A stretch of 64,000 nucleotides of DNA from Porphyromonas vaginalis (GTDB lineage: Bacteria > Bacteroidota > Bacteroidia > Bacteroidales > Porphyromonadaceae). The notes below the pieces were generated by a model that searched no databases, was not told the DNA's origin, and worked only from the letters and a program-made list of their open reading frames with translations. The position numbers were made by a program, and so were the translations under genes. The stretch lies in the NCBI RefSeq assembly GCF_958301595.1, contig NZ_CATQJU010000001.1, forward strand, positions 2,046,001 through 2,110,000. The letters run 5' to 3'. Position 1 is the stretch's first letter, and every line of letters starts with the position of its first letter. Of the stretch, positions 32,073-39,634 are shown one piece after another.

Positions 32073-33405
32073 GGCGGTCAAGAAGCTGAAGAGCAAAGCC
32101 TTCACCCCGCCAGCGTGGAGCGACCTCGTCAAGGAGTACGACCCCGCACAGCATCCAGTTACGAACAAGGGCAAATACCCCGACGCAGTAACCCCCGACG
32201 GCAAGCTCGAGGAGGTAACACGCATCACGCTCAACTACCAGCAACTAGCCACCAAGCGCATGAGCGAGCTAGTATGCGGTATCCCCGTCAAGCGCATCTA
32301 CAGCCCCGAGGACGACCGCCAGCGTGAGGCGAGCGAGTGCCTAGAGGCTATCTTCCAACGCAACCGCATCGACTCGGTCAACATCGAGCGGTGCAACGCC
32401 CTCTTCAGCGGTTGCGAGATCCTCACCCTTTGGTACCCCACCAAGGAGCCTAACAAGCTCTACGGCTTCGACAGCGACCTCAAGATCCGATGCCAGACCT
32501 ACAGCCCACGAGAGGGCGCACAGCTCTACCCACTATTCCACGAGGGCGACCTCATAGCCCTCAGCATCGAGACGACACGCACCGAGGACCGGGAGGACAT
32601 CCGCTACCTAGACACCTACACACGAGACAGCCACATCACCTACCGAGAGGGCAAGGGTGGCTGGCAGGTAGACAAGGAGGAGCCGATCAAGCTCGGCAAG
32701 ATACCCGCCATCTACTGCATGCGCCCCACACCGATATGGGAGGACACGAGCCGACTAGTCTACGAGATGGAGTGGGCATTGTCACGCAACGGAAATTACC
32801 TGCGGAAAAACTCCAAGCCGATCTTCGCAGTCTTTGCCGACGAGGAGGTCTACTTCGGAGGCGAGGAGAGCGAAAACAAGGAGTACAGAGCGGTCGTGCA
32901 GTACCCCAAGGGTAGCACCGCAGGCTACCTCACGTGGAGCCAGGCGATTGACTCGCTCAAGTTCTACATCGCTGAGCTACGCCAATCATTCTTCACTCAG
33001 CTCCAGCTCCCCGACTGGAGCTACGAGTCGATGAAGTCCACACCGATGAGTGGCGAGAGTCGCAAGCAACTATTCATTGACGCACAGCTCAAGGTCACCG
33101 AGGAGAGCGGGCGACTGCTAGAGTTTTACGACCGTGAGGTGAGCGTTGTCAAGGCATACCTCGCCATGCTCCGCCCCGACCTGACGGACGCTATCGAGGC
33201 ACTCCCCGTGGAGGTCGTCATAACCCCCTACCAAATCACGGAGCAACGAGACACCATCACCGAGCTACTAGCCGCCAACGGCAACAAGCCCCTCATCTCG
33301 CACCGTGAGTCTATCGAGCAACTCGGCTGGAGTACCAACGCCAGCGACACGCTCGAGGAGATCCAGCAGGAGAGTACGCTCAACGCTTACGAGATAGCGG
33401 AGTAG
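32032..33405 (+). CDS. portal protein, SPP1 gp6-like
   Basis: 457 residues from ATG 32032. A GTG at 32002 would lengthen it into the preceding gene and is less likely. Typical portal signatures: an N-terminal helical clip (NIDEILSLAPAEAVKKLKSK), TRITLNYQQLATKRMSELVCG, NCHERCNALFSG-like NIERCNALFSGCEILTLWYP and the C-terminal crown segment with the long helix VKAYLAMLRPDLTD. It forms the dodecameric ring at the capsid vertex through which DNA is packaged. It is followed by a heptamer array and lysis-like genes. Confidence 0.88.
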   Translation: MQNIDEILSLAPAEAVKKLKSKAFTPPAWSDLVKEYDPAQHPVTNKGKYPDAVTPDGKLEEVTRITLNYQQLATKRMSELVCGIPVKRIYSPEDDRQREASECLEAIFQRNRIDSVNIERCNALFSGCEILTLWYPTKEPNKLYGFDSDLKIRCQTYSPREGAQLYPLFHEGDLIALSIETTRTEDREDIRYLDTYTRDSHITYREGKGGWQVDKEEPIKLGKIPAIYCMRPTPIWEDTSRLVYEMEWALSRNGNYLRKNSKPIFAVFADEEVYFGGEESENKEYRAVVQYPKGSTAGYLTWSQAIDSLKFYIAELRQSFFTQLQLPDWSYESMKSTPMSGESRKQLFIDAQLKVTEESGRLLEFYDREVSVVKAYLAMLRPDLTDAIEALPVEVVITPYQITEQRDTITELLAANGNKPLISHRESIEQLGWSTNASDTLEEIQQESTLNAYEIAE

Positions 33406-33410
33406 CGGGG

Positions 33411-33445
33411 CTAGAGATTAGAAATTAGAGATTAGAAGATAGAAC
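33411..33445. repeat. heptamer array (TTAGARR type), five units
   Basis: Units CTAGAGA, TTAGAAA, TTAGAGA, TTAGAAG, ATAGAAC fill the gap between portal and the next gene. The family is the same as the host arrays at 1820-1875 and 58415-58442, so it is shared between prophage and chromosome. Confidence 0.85.
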
Positions 33446-33446
33446 T

Positions 33447-33872
33447 ATGCCTAGAGGAATACGCAATAATAACCCACTCAACATTCGGAGGAGTACCGAC
33501 AAGTGGCTCGGACTTAGCCCCACACAGCGAGACCCTGCCTTTTTCCAATTCGTCGACCTTGTCTACGGCTATCGAGCCGCAGGCAAGCTCCTCCAAAACT
33601 ACCAACGGCTCCACAAGCTCTACAACCTTAACGGACTAATAGCCCGCTGGGCACCAGCCAAGGAGAACAACACCAAAGCGTACGTGGCACGAGTCGCCCG
33701 TGAGCTATCCACGCAGGCTGGCAGGATGATAGACGGAGAGACGCACCTTGACCTCATCCACGACAAGGAGCTACTCCGCAAAACCATCATCGCCATGCAC
33801 ATCGTGGAGAACGGACTGCGCCCCACAGCCAGCCAGCTGGAGGCACTAGACAAAGGACTATCGATGCTATGA
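33447..33872 (+). CDS. putative lysis/peptidoglycan-acting protein (RGIRNNNPLNIR family)
   Basis: 141 residues. It starts with MPRGIRNNNPLNIRRSTDKW, then FFQFVDLVYGYRAAGKLLQN and WAPAKENNTKAY, the signature of a structural/lysozyme-like family found in Bacteroidota phages and often annotated as a virion structural or muramidase-like protein. No signal peptide. It could be the endolysin or a tail-associated lysin. The next gene but one is a spanin-like lipoprotein, which supports a lysis role. Confidence 0.7.
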   Translation: MPRGIRNNNPLNIRRSTDKWLGLSPTQRDPAFFQFVDLVYGYRAAGKLLQNYQRLHKLYNLNGLIARWAPAKENNTKAYVARVARELSTQAGRMIDGETHLDLIHDKELLRKTIIAMHIVENGLRPTASQLEALDKGLSML

Positions 33873-34057
33873 TCCAAAACTTCCAGCGAGTAATAGACGA
33901 GCGTCAAGCACGCTACGACGAGGCGGTACGCATCTACGCATACAATCGCCAGTGGCTATCGCACAGCGACAGCGTGAGCGCATCACAGCACCGCACAGCC
34001 GTGTCGAGAGACGTCATCAAGCGTGAGTGCATAAGAGCTGGAGTATGGGACGACTAG
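33869..34057 (+). CDS. small phage protein, unknown function
   Basis: 62 residues, charged and helical, beginning MIQNFQRVIDERQARYDEAV. It overlaps the preceding gene in an ATGA and the spanin-like gene by 13 nt. No signal or TM helix. Confidence 0.6.
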   Translation: MIQNFQRVIDERQARYDEAVRIYAYNRQWLSHSDSVSASQHRTAVSRDVIKRECIRAGVWDD

Positions 34058-34431
34058 CACGAGAGATCGCAACCGTTGCACTATTTGCAACAGTTGCCAG
34101 TTGCGCCCCACGCTACATCCCCGTCAATCACTACATCGAGACGGAGCGTATCAAAGTCGAGCGGGACAGCGTACACTACACCGACACTATCCGCATTGCA
34201 GAGAGAGGCGACACGGTTCTTGTGGAGGTCGTCAAGTGGCGCACACGCTACAAGACCGCCACGGACACGCTCGTCAAGGTAGACACGATCAAACTACCGC
34301 CCCAGTTTCTCGCACAGCCAGCCCCCGAGCGACAGCCGTGGTGGCGCAGGTGGCTCACAGCCATCGGTGCCATCGTCCTCGTAGGAGCGGGAGCAATAGC
34401 CATCTACAAGCTGATAAGAGTGCTCCAATAG
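34045..34431 (+). CDS. putative unimolecular spanin (lipoprotein with C-terminal TM)
   Basis: 128 residues from ATG 34045. The N-terminus is a lipoprotein signal (ATVALFATVASC, lipobox VASC), giving an outer-membrane anchor. The C-terminus has one TM helix (WLTAIGAIVLVGAGAIAIYK), giving an inner-membrane anchor. The middle is beta/charged (IETERIKVERDSVHYTDTI). This two-anchor topology is the defining layout of u-spanins, which fuse inner and outer membranes at the end of lysis. A GTG start at 34027 adds six residues and is less likely. Confidence 0.72.
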   Translation: MGRLAREIATVALFATVASCAPRYIPVNHYIETERIKVERDSVHYTDTIRIAERGDTVLVEVVKWRTRYKTATDTLVKVDTIKLPPQFLAQPAPERQPWWRRWLTAIGAIVLVGAGAIAIYKLIRVLQ

Positions 34432-34464
34432 CCAACAGCCAACCGCTAATAGCCAACAGCCAAA
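34430..34464. repeat. heptamer array (AGCCAAC type), five units
   Basis: Units AGCCAAC, AGCCAAC, CGCTAAT, AGCCAAC, AGCCAAA between the spanin stop and the MuF start. Noncoding here, whereas the related arrays at 24411, 35320 and 39831 lie inside genes. Confidence 0.85.
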
Positions 34465-34466
34465 CA

Positions 34467-37136
34467 ATGACCCCCAAGCAGTACGACCGCCAGCACCTCA
34501 AGCACCTATCCGCTATGGATAGGTGCATCGACCAGCTCTTCGACAAGGCACTCAAGAGGCTGGCGAGTTACGGCATCTTCCTTGACAAGCCCCTCGGAGA
34601 CCAGCCCTTCAGCTTTGCCGACTACCCCGAGGTGCAGCGCATCATCGACGGCATCTTCGAGGAGTTCCGCCAGTCGGTGGAGGTCACCATCACCAAGGGA
34701 CTAGAGTGGGAGGACAACCTCTCAGCCAGCAAGGCGACCGACCTCGCCTCACGCTATGGAGTAGCAGTTGCCCAGCAGAGGAGCCAAGCGATCGCAGGCT
34801 TCGCACAGCGCAAGGTCGGGGGGCTAGATTTGTCCCAGCGAGTTTGGAATATCACCAGCACGTTTGAAAAGGAGGTCGAGACCGCTATGGACATCGCCCT
34901 CCGTGACGGCACCCCCGCCAACCGCCTAGCGACCGACCTCAAGCAGTACCTCAAGCACCCCGACAAGCTATTTCGCAGGGTACGAGACGAACACGGACAG
35001 CTCCAGCTCTCCAAGCGTGCCAAGGAGTTTCACCCAGGGGCTGGCGTCTATCGCTCCAGCTACAAAAACGCTCGCAGGCTAGCCGTCACCGAGACCAATA
35101 TGGCGTACCACAAGGCGGACAACGAGCGGTGGCGACAGCTAGACTTCGTCCTCGGCTACGAGGTGCAGGTATCGGGGACGAACCCCAACGTCTGCCCCCT
35201 TTGCGTGGAGCTAGCGGGCAAGTACCCCAAGGAGTTCGAGTTCGTCGGCTGGCACCCGCATTGCAGGTGCCACGCCGTGCCGATTATGGAGGACATCGAC
35301 AGCTTTCAAGCCCGCCAAGAGCTAATAGCCAACGGCAAACAGCCACCAGCCCCCACGGGACAAGTGACTGAGCCTCCGAAGAACTTCACCGACCACCTCG
35401 CCAACAACAGCGACCGCCTCCAGCGAGCCAGCAAAGCAGGCACGCTCCCCTACTTCGTCCGTGACAACTACAAGGTCGGCAAGGACGGCACACTCACCCC
35501 GACATTCAACGCCCCGAAGAAGCCAAACAAGCCAGCGATGCCGAGCATCCTAGAGCGAGCCAAAGCACGCCACGAAGCCCGCACGCCCGAGGAGGTCAAA
35601 GACATCAAGCGCAGGCTCATCCAGCGCAACGCAGACATACGCCACGCCAACCGCACAGACGAGGAGGTCGCACGTATCAAGCAGGCGGTTATAGACCGCA
35701 GAGTCAACCGCAACTACGGCAAGCGCATACTCGCTACGATGGACGGCATCTCAGACGTAGACACGAGCCGTCTCCGTGACCTCCTCCAGCGAGGAGACCA
35801 CGAGGCTATACTGCAGGAGGCTCGCAGGCTACGAGACATCGGCAAGGAAATCACATCGCTCAAGCACCTAGACAACCCGCTACAAGTCGCTCGCAACTTC
35901 TCAATGGAGAGTGCCAAGCTCGTGGACAAGGCTGTCGCAGACAAGCTCAAGACATTCAGCGGGCTATCCAATGAGCAGAAGCTCAAGAAGCTCAAGTTTG
36001 AGGCGGAGTGGGTAGAGCAGCACAAGAAGTACAGCACGTGGTCAGTAGCACGAGACGCATACAAGAAAGAGTACGCCAAGGTCGAGCAGACGATCTACTG
36101 GGACGACAAGAAGTCCGCACTATCCACGCTAAAGGGCTTCAAAACATCGAGCAAGCTGTACAAGGACGACCTCGGCAAGCTAACCGACGCGATCGCCAAG
36201 GGAGACAAGACGACAGCAGAGAGTGCCATAGCACGACTAGAGAAGAGACGCTCAGACCTGCGGTTAAAAAGTCAAGAGAAAGTCAAAGTAGCAGTATCTG
36301 CGAGTGGTAAAGGCAGTAGCTCTTACGAGACACTGCCAGAACTAACAGAAAGGCTTGGAAAAGACCTTCCACCAACACTGAAAAATCTCGAGAAGCTTAT
36401 AGAGAAAGGTCTATCAACTGGAGACTACTCAAGGTATTGGACAGAAGCTGAGATTGAAAAGGCTGAGAGGATAATCAAGGAAGTTATAGACAATGGTTGC
36501 TATGGGATGAATGTCCCTAGATGTGACAGCGATGGCAATGCGGATGTGATAGACAAGATATTCTCATCTTGGTTTAAGAACCAAATAGAGACTGGCACGG
36601 GGAATGGCTTGGTGAATGTAAGTAGGAGAAAAAAAGCCAGCAGGGCTCTATTCGGCACGCCTCCGAGGGTTAAAGCTATAGATTATGAGAAGTATGGGTT
36701 CCTTATGGATAAGGATGTCATCGCTCAAGCGCACTCCAGCATCGCTGGGCAATACTGGAACTATGGGGATGGTATACAAATTCGCTTCAAGAAAGACAAG
36801 ACAATCGCTACATTTACGATGCAAGACAGCCTAGGTAGTTATCTACACCCGTCTTTATGTAGCGACCCGAAAATATCTTCATTTAATCCCTATGCGGGCA
36901 AGTCTATCGTTGAAAGGACGATAGACACTACCTCAGCCATAAAAGCGACTAAGGAGTTCGCCAGAGGCTATATCGAATTGCAATATCACGGAGTGTTAAC
37001 TCCCGAATGTGTTGAGAGCGTATTCATCCCGCAGGACGTACTCCGCAAACTCAATGTAGACACACTGCAACTGATCAAAAAGAGCGGAGCAATAGTGTAT
37101 AGTGAAGATGCGTACGGGAATCTTATAACGCTCTAG
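34467..37136 (+). CDS. MuF/SPP1 gp7-like head protein with C-terminal polymorphic toxin-like domain
   Basis: 889 residues from ATG 34467. Residues 1-290 are a phage minor head (MuF) domain, with VTETNMAYHKADNERWRQLD and the Cys/His cluster NVCPLCVELAGKYP (Cys243, Cys246), HPHCRCH (263-269). Residues about 300-600 are charged, helical linker sequence. From about residue 602 (near 36270) base composition becomes more AT-rich and codon use changes. This C-terminal ~285-residue domain contains QIRFKKDKTIATFTMQDSLG, NPYAGKSIVERTIDTT and YIELQYHGVLTPECVESVFI, which recall DUF3626/ADP-ribosyltransferase-like phage minor head proteins. MuF proteins can carry variable C-terminal toxins packaged in the capsid and delivered with DNA. 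The opposing small gene at 37133-37444 is a likely immunity gene. Confidence 0.85.
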   Translation: MTPKQYDRQHLKHLSAMDRCIDQLFDKALKRLASYGIFLDKPLGDQPFSFADYPEVQRIIDGIFEEFRQSVEVTITKGLEWEDNLSASKATDLASRYGVAVAQQRSQAIAGFAQRKVGGLDLSQRVWNITSTFEKEVETAMDIALRDGTPANRLATDLKQYLKHPDKLFRRVRDEHGQLQLSKRAKEFHPGAGVYRSSYKNARRLAVTETNMAYHKADNERWRQLDFVLGYEVQVSGTNPNVCPLCVELAGKYPKEFEFVGWHPHCRCHAVPIMEDIDSFQARQELIANGKQPPAPTGQVTEPPKNFTDHLANNSDRLQRASKAGTLPYFVRDNYKVGKDGTLTPTFNAPKKPNKPAMPSILERAKARHEARTPEEVKDIKRRLIQRNADIRHANRTDEEVARIKQAVIDRRVNRNYGKRILATMDGISDVDTSRLRDLLQRGDHEAILQEARRLRDIGKEITSLKHLDNPLQVARNFSMESAKLVDKAVADKLKTFSGLSNEQKLKKLKFEAEWVEQHKKYSTWSVARDAYKKEYAKVEQTIYWDDKKSALSTLKGFKTSSKLYKDDLGKLTDAIAKGDKTTAESAIARLEKRRSDLRLKSQEKVKVAVSASGKGSSSYETLPELTERLGKDLPPTLKNLEKLIEKGLSTGDYSRYWTEAEIEKAERIIKEVIDNGCYGMNVPRCDSDGNADVIDKIFSSWFKNQIETGTGNGLVNVSRRKKASRALFGTPPRVKAIDYEKYGFLMDKDVIAQAHSSIAGQYWNYGDGIQIRFKKDKTIATFTMQDSLGSYLHPSLCSDPKISSFNPYAGKSIVERTIDTTSAIKATKEFARGYIELQYHGVLTPECVESVFIPQDVLRKLNVDTLQLIKKSGAIVYSEDAYGNLITL
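35320..35347. repeat. in-gene heptamer array, four units
   Basis: AGCTAAT, AGCCAAC, GGCAAAC, AGCCACC, encoding ELIANGKQPP just after the MuF Cys/His cluster. Same family as 24411-24445. Confidence 0.7.
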
Positions 37137-37444
37137 TACTGGTTGATTATGTCAAGATTATCGTATGGGAAGTTTTTCCCGTGCCAAAGGTCTAAATAGA
37201 ATATGATTGCTCTCTTTTCAAACGGGATGGAGCTGTCAATAAGCACTCCATCGCAGTCCCCAGACGTTAGTGCATCTTCCAATGAGTCTTTCAGCCTTTG
37301 GAAGAAACTCTTATCGTCAGATACATTGTCAGATAGAGACTTCTCCCCACTCCACCAAAGAGCATCAATAGAACCTCCGTCAAACGGACACTCATCCTCG
37401 CCTTTGTAGTATCGGCACTGCTTAATCAATTCTTCTCTAGTCAT
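37133..37444 (-). CDS. putative immunity protein for the MuF C-terminal toxin
   Basis: 103 residues on the strand opposite to all surrounding phage late genes. It is acidic (IDALWWSGEKSLSDNVSDDK; SLEDALTSGDCDGVLIDSSI), begins MTREELIKQCRYYKGEDECPF, and has no signal or TM segment, as expected for a cytoplasmic toxin-binding immunity protein. The CRYYKGE start recalls a family of small Bacteroidota proteins next to toxin-like genes. Its stop overlaps the MuF toxin stop by 4 nt tail to tail. It has its own promoter at 37463-37493 with a leader of about 12 nt. Expressed in the lysogen, it would protect against toxin delivered by sister phages. Function is inferred from context. Confidence 0.72.
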   Translation of the reverse strand: MTREELIKQCRYYKGEDECPFDGGSIDALWWSGEKSLSDNVSDDKSFFQRLKDSLEDALTSGDCDGVLIDSSIPFEKRAIIFYLDLWHGKNFPYDNLDIINQY

Positions 37445-37462
37445 AACTCAATACTTTGACAC

Positions 37463-37493
37463 CAAAGGTACAAACTAACAACCAATAATACAA
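37463..37493 (-). promoter_or_regulatory. private minus-strand promoter of the putative immunity gene
   Basis: On the minus strand: TTG at 37493-37491, a 20-nt spacer and TACCTTTG at 37470-37463. It fits the Bacteroidota -33/-7 pattern exactly and lies 19 nt upstream of the immunity ATG. It is the only minus-strand promoter seen in the late region. Confidence 0.78.
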
Positions 37494-37497
37494 CACC

Positions 37498-38133
37498 ATG
37501 AACGACAACAACGCACCGCACTACACCGAGCTACCCATAGCACAGCTCGAGGAGAACAGAGGGCAGATTGACGGGCTACCAGCCAACCCCCGCAACATTC
37601 AGCCCGATAAGCTCGCCAAGCTCAAGCGAAGCATACTAGACAACCCCGAGATGCTCCAGCTCCGTGGCATCCTCGTCTATCCGCACGGGGACAAGTACAT
37701 CGTCATCGGGGGCAATATGCGCCTCCGAGCAATGGTCGAGCTAGGTATGACCTCCGCCCCCTGCGTCGTTATCCCCAGCCACGTCACAGCCGACAAGCTC
37801 CGAGCCTACACGATCCTCGACAACAGCTCTATGGGTGAGTGGGACTGGCAAGCTCTCCAGCTCGAGTGGGACACCGCACAGCTCGACGACTGGGGCATTG
37901 ACCTGCCCGACTGGGAGGAGGAGCTAGCAAGCACAGACGGGACACTGGAGATGACATCGGACAAGACAGAGTCTACAGTGTCGCTCAATCGTATGAACGT
38001 AGGAGACTACGTAATACTGTACACAGACGAAGAGAAAGCTCATTTGATAGAATCAATAGAGCGGTACATTGAGAAGTACGGCATTACGACTGGATATATT
38101 AGACACTTAGTAGAGAGCGAGCGAGACTTATGA
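37498..38133 (+). CDS. ParB/Srx-fold protein
   Basis: 211 residues. The N-terminal half is a ParB-like nuclease fold: LPANPRNIQPDKLAKLKRSI, then LRGILVYPHGDKYIVIGGNM with RLRAMVELGM, where GGNMR(x)RA is the nucleotide-binding box C/P-motif of ParB proteins. No partition HTH or CTP-dependent dimerisation domain is obvious, so plasmid segregation is unlikely. Phages carry such ParB-fold proteins next to methyltransferases. The next gene repeats the same fold and adds a methyltransferase, so the pair may be one modification system. They overlap by 4 nt. Confidence 0.8.
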   Translation: MNDNNAPHYTELPIAQLEENRGQIDGLPANPRNIQPDKLAKLKRSILDNPEMLQLRGILVYPHGDKYIVIGGNMRLRAMVELGMTSAPCVVIPSHVTADKLRAYTILDNSSMGEWDWQALQLEWDTAQLDDWGIDLPDWEEELASTDGTLEMTSDKTESTVSLNRMNVGDYVILYTDEEKAHLIESIERYIEKYGITTGYIRHLVESERDL

Positions 38134-39542
38134 ACAAGACAGAGAGGGTCAAGATTGACACACTAGTCCCAGCAGAATATAACCCCAGAGACATCTCAGA
38201 GGAGTCTCTCGACATGCTCAAGCAGTCAATCAGCGAGCTGGGGCAGATAAAGCCTATCATCGTAAATGGGGAGACCAGCGTGATAATGGCGGGACACCAA
38301 CGCACTAAAGCTATGAGAGCGTTAGGGTACGATGAGTGCGATGCGTATGTATTGCACGGGATAAATCAGCAGGACGAGGCGAGATTTAACCAAATCCACA
38401 ACAAGACAGAGTATGAGGTGAGCGATGATGCTCCTAGAGTCCGCATCAACAAGCCAATGGAGCTGGGGACTTCAATCATATACCCCAATGAGGTGGAGGT
38501 ACTAGACAAAGGCAGGCTAGCAGACTTCAACAAGTCTCTCGCCACGCTAATACAGCGATACGGGGCATTTGGGATGCCTATATGCACACAGAGTGGAGAT
38601 GTGATAGTCTCCTCGGCATACGCTATGGCGAGCAAGTTGTGCTATGAGCCGATGCTAGTACTGACGCTAGACGACCACAAGGCAGAGCTAGCTAAGTCGT
38701 ACCTAAGTAAAGAGTATGGGAGATTCTCATACGACACGATAAGGCGTAAGACGTACATACAGTCTCTCGCACAGCTACCAAGACTGCAGGGTCGAGGCAA
38801 GCGCAGAATGGTATCAAAGCTGTATGAGCAAATGGTGATACCCTATCTAGATGCTATCCAAGACGGCTCTACGCTCCGAATTCTGGACTTCGGGGCTGGC
38901 AAGTACGCCTACGCAGACAAGCTCAGAGCTAGAGGGTATAACATCGAGCGAGTAGACCCGTATCACAGAGTAGCTGGCACACATCGGATCGCAGTGGCTG
39001 ACAATGAAGAAGCCTTCAAGCGTATCGCAAAGAGCATATCCGAGGACGGGCTATACGACATCGTGATATGTGACTCAGTACTTAACTCAGTGGATTCGCT
39101 CCAAGCGTGGAACGACGTAGTGAACACGTGCCACGCACTGACAAAGGACGGAGGTACAATCTTCATAAGCGGGAGAAAAGTCGAGGACGCACTAATGAAG
39201 TGCAACACTAAGAGTACTAGTGGCAGACAGACTCTCTATTTCCTCGATGACGACAATCTGACAGCTCAGTATAGACGGGGTAATTGGTTCTTTCAGAAGT
39301 TCGAGAATGAAGAGCAGATTACAGAGATCCACACGAGGATAGGAGAGCTGATAGACAGACAAGAAGACAACTCGTATAGACTACACATCAATAAGACGAG
39401 ACGCATCTCTCAGCGCACGGCAATAGAGAGCCTCAGACGGGAGTGGAGTCTTATGCTCCCAGATGGACAGCAGTACGAGCTGGCAGATGTGATAGAAGAC
39501 GCTTATAAGAGAGCCGTCAAGACAAACAAAAGACAACGGTAG
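38130..39542 (+). CDS. ParB-like domain fused to a class I SAM-dependent methyltransferase
   Basis: 470 residues. Residues 1-90 are a second ParB-fold domain (VPAEYNPRDISEESLDMLKQ; PIIVNGETSVIMAGHQRTKA). A linker region follows. Residues about 248-360 are a Rossmann methyltransferase with SAM motif I ILDFGAGKYAYADKLRARG (Gly255, Gly257), an acidic residue ending beta2 in NIERVDPYH, and DIVICDSVLNSVDSLQAW in place of a DPPY-type catalytic motif. The absence of DPPY means it is not a standard N6-adenine or N4-cytosine DNA methylase. A 70-residue charged tail ends the protein. Substrate unknown; a DNA, small-molecule or nucleotide substrate is possible. Confidence 0.8.
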   Translation: MNKTERVKIDTLVPAEYNPRDISEESLDMLKQSISELGQIKPIIVNGETSVIMAGHQRTKAMRALGYDECDAYVLHGINQQDEARFNQIHNKTEYEVSDDAPRVRINKPMELGTSIIYPNEVEVLDKGRLADFNKSLATLIQRYGAFGMPICTQSGDVIVSSAYAMASKLCYEPMLVLTLDDHKAELAKSYLSKEYGRFSYDTIRRKTYIQSLAQLPRLQGRGKRRMVSKLYEQMVIPYLDAIQDGSTLRILDFGAGKYAYADKLRARGYNIERVDPYHRVAGTHRIAVADNEEAFKRIAKSISEDGLYDIVICDSVLNSVDSLQAWNDVVNTCHALTKDGGTIFISGRKVEDALMKCNTKSTSGRQTLYFLDDDNLTAQYRRGNWFFQKFENEEQITEIHTRIGELIDRQEDNSYRLHINKTRRISQRTAIESLRREWSLMLPDGQQYELADVIEDAYKRAVKTNKRQR

Positions 39543-39583
39543 ATAAACGAAATCAAGAAGTTATCAACAATTGTGCGATTTCC

Positions 39584-39614
39584 TTGGAGCGGACTCCAGA
39601 CGCACTTATCTTTG
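39584..39614 (+). promoter_or_regulatory. promoter of the capsid gene cluster
   Basis: TTG at 39584-39586, a 20-nt spacer and TATCTTTG at 39607-39614, 21 nt upstream of the scaffold gene. An inverted repeat GGAGCGGACTCC overlaps the spacer and may be an operator. It would let structural genes be transcribed separately from the terminase operon. Confidence 0.75.
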
Positions 39615-39634
39615 CACCAAAACAATAAACAACA

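Noticed and set aside
34101-34466. Open reading frame extending the MuF gene upstream
   Set aside because: It overlaps the spanin gene in another frame, and encodes Arg/His-rich sequence with no MuF similarity. The ATG at 34467 begins the recognisable domain.
37498-38133. Plasmid-type partition system
   Set aside because: The ParB-like protein lacks the HTH part and no ParA gene is present, so this is not a segregation module.
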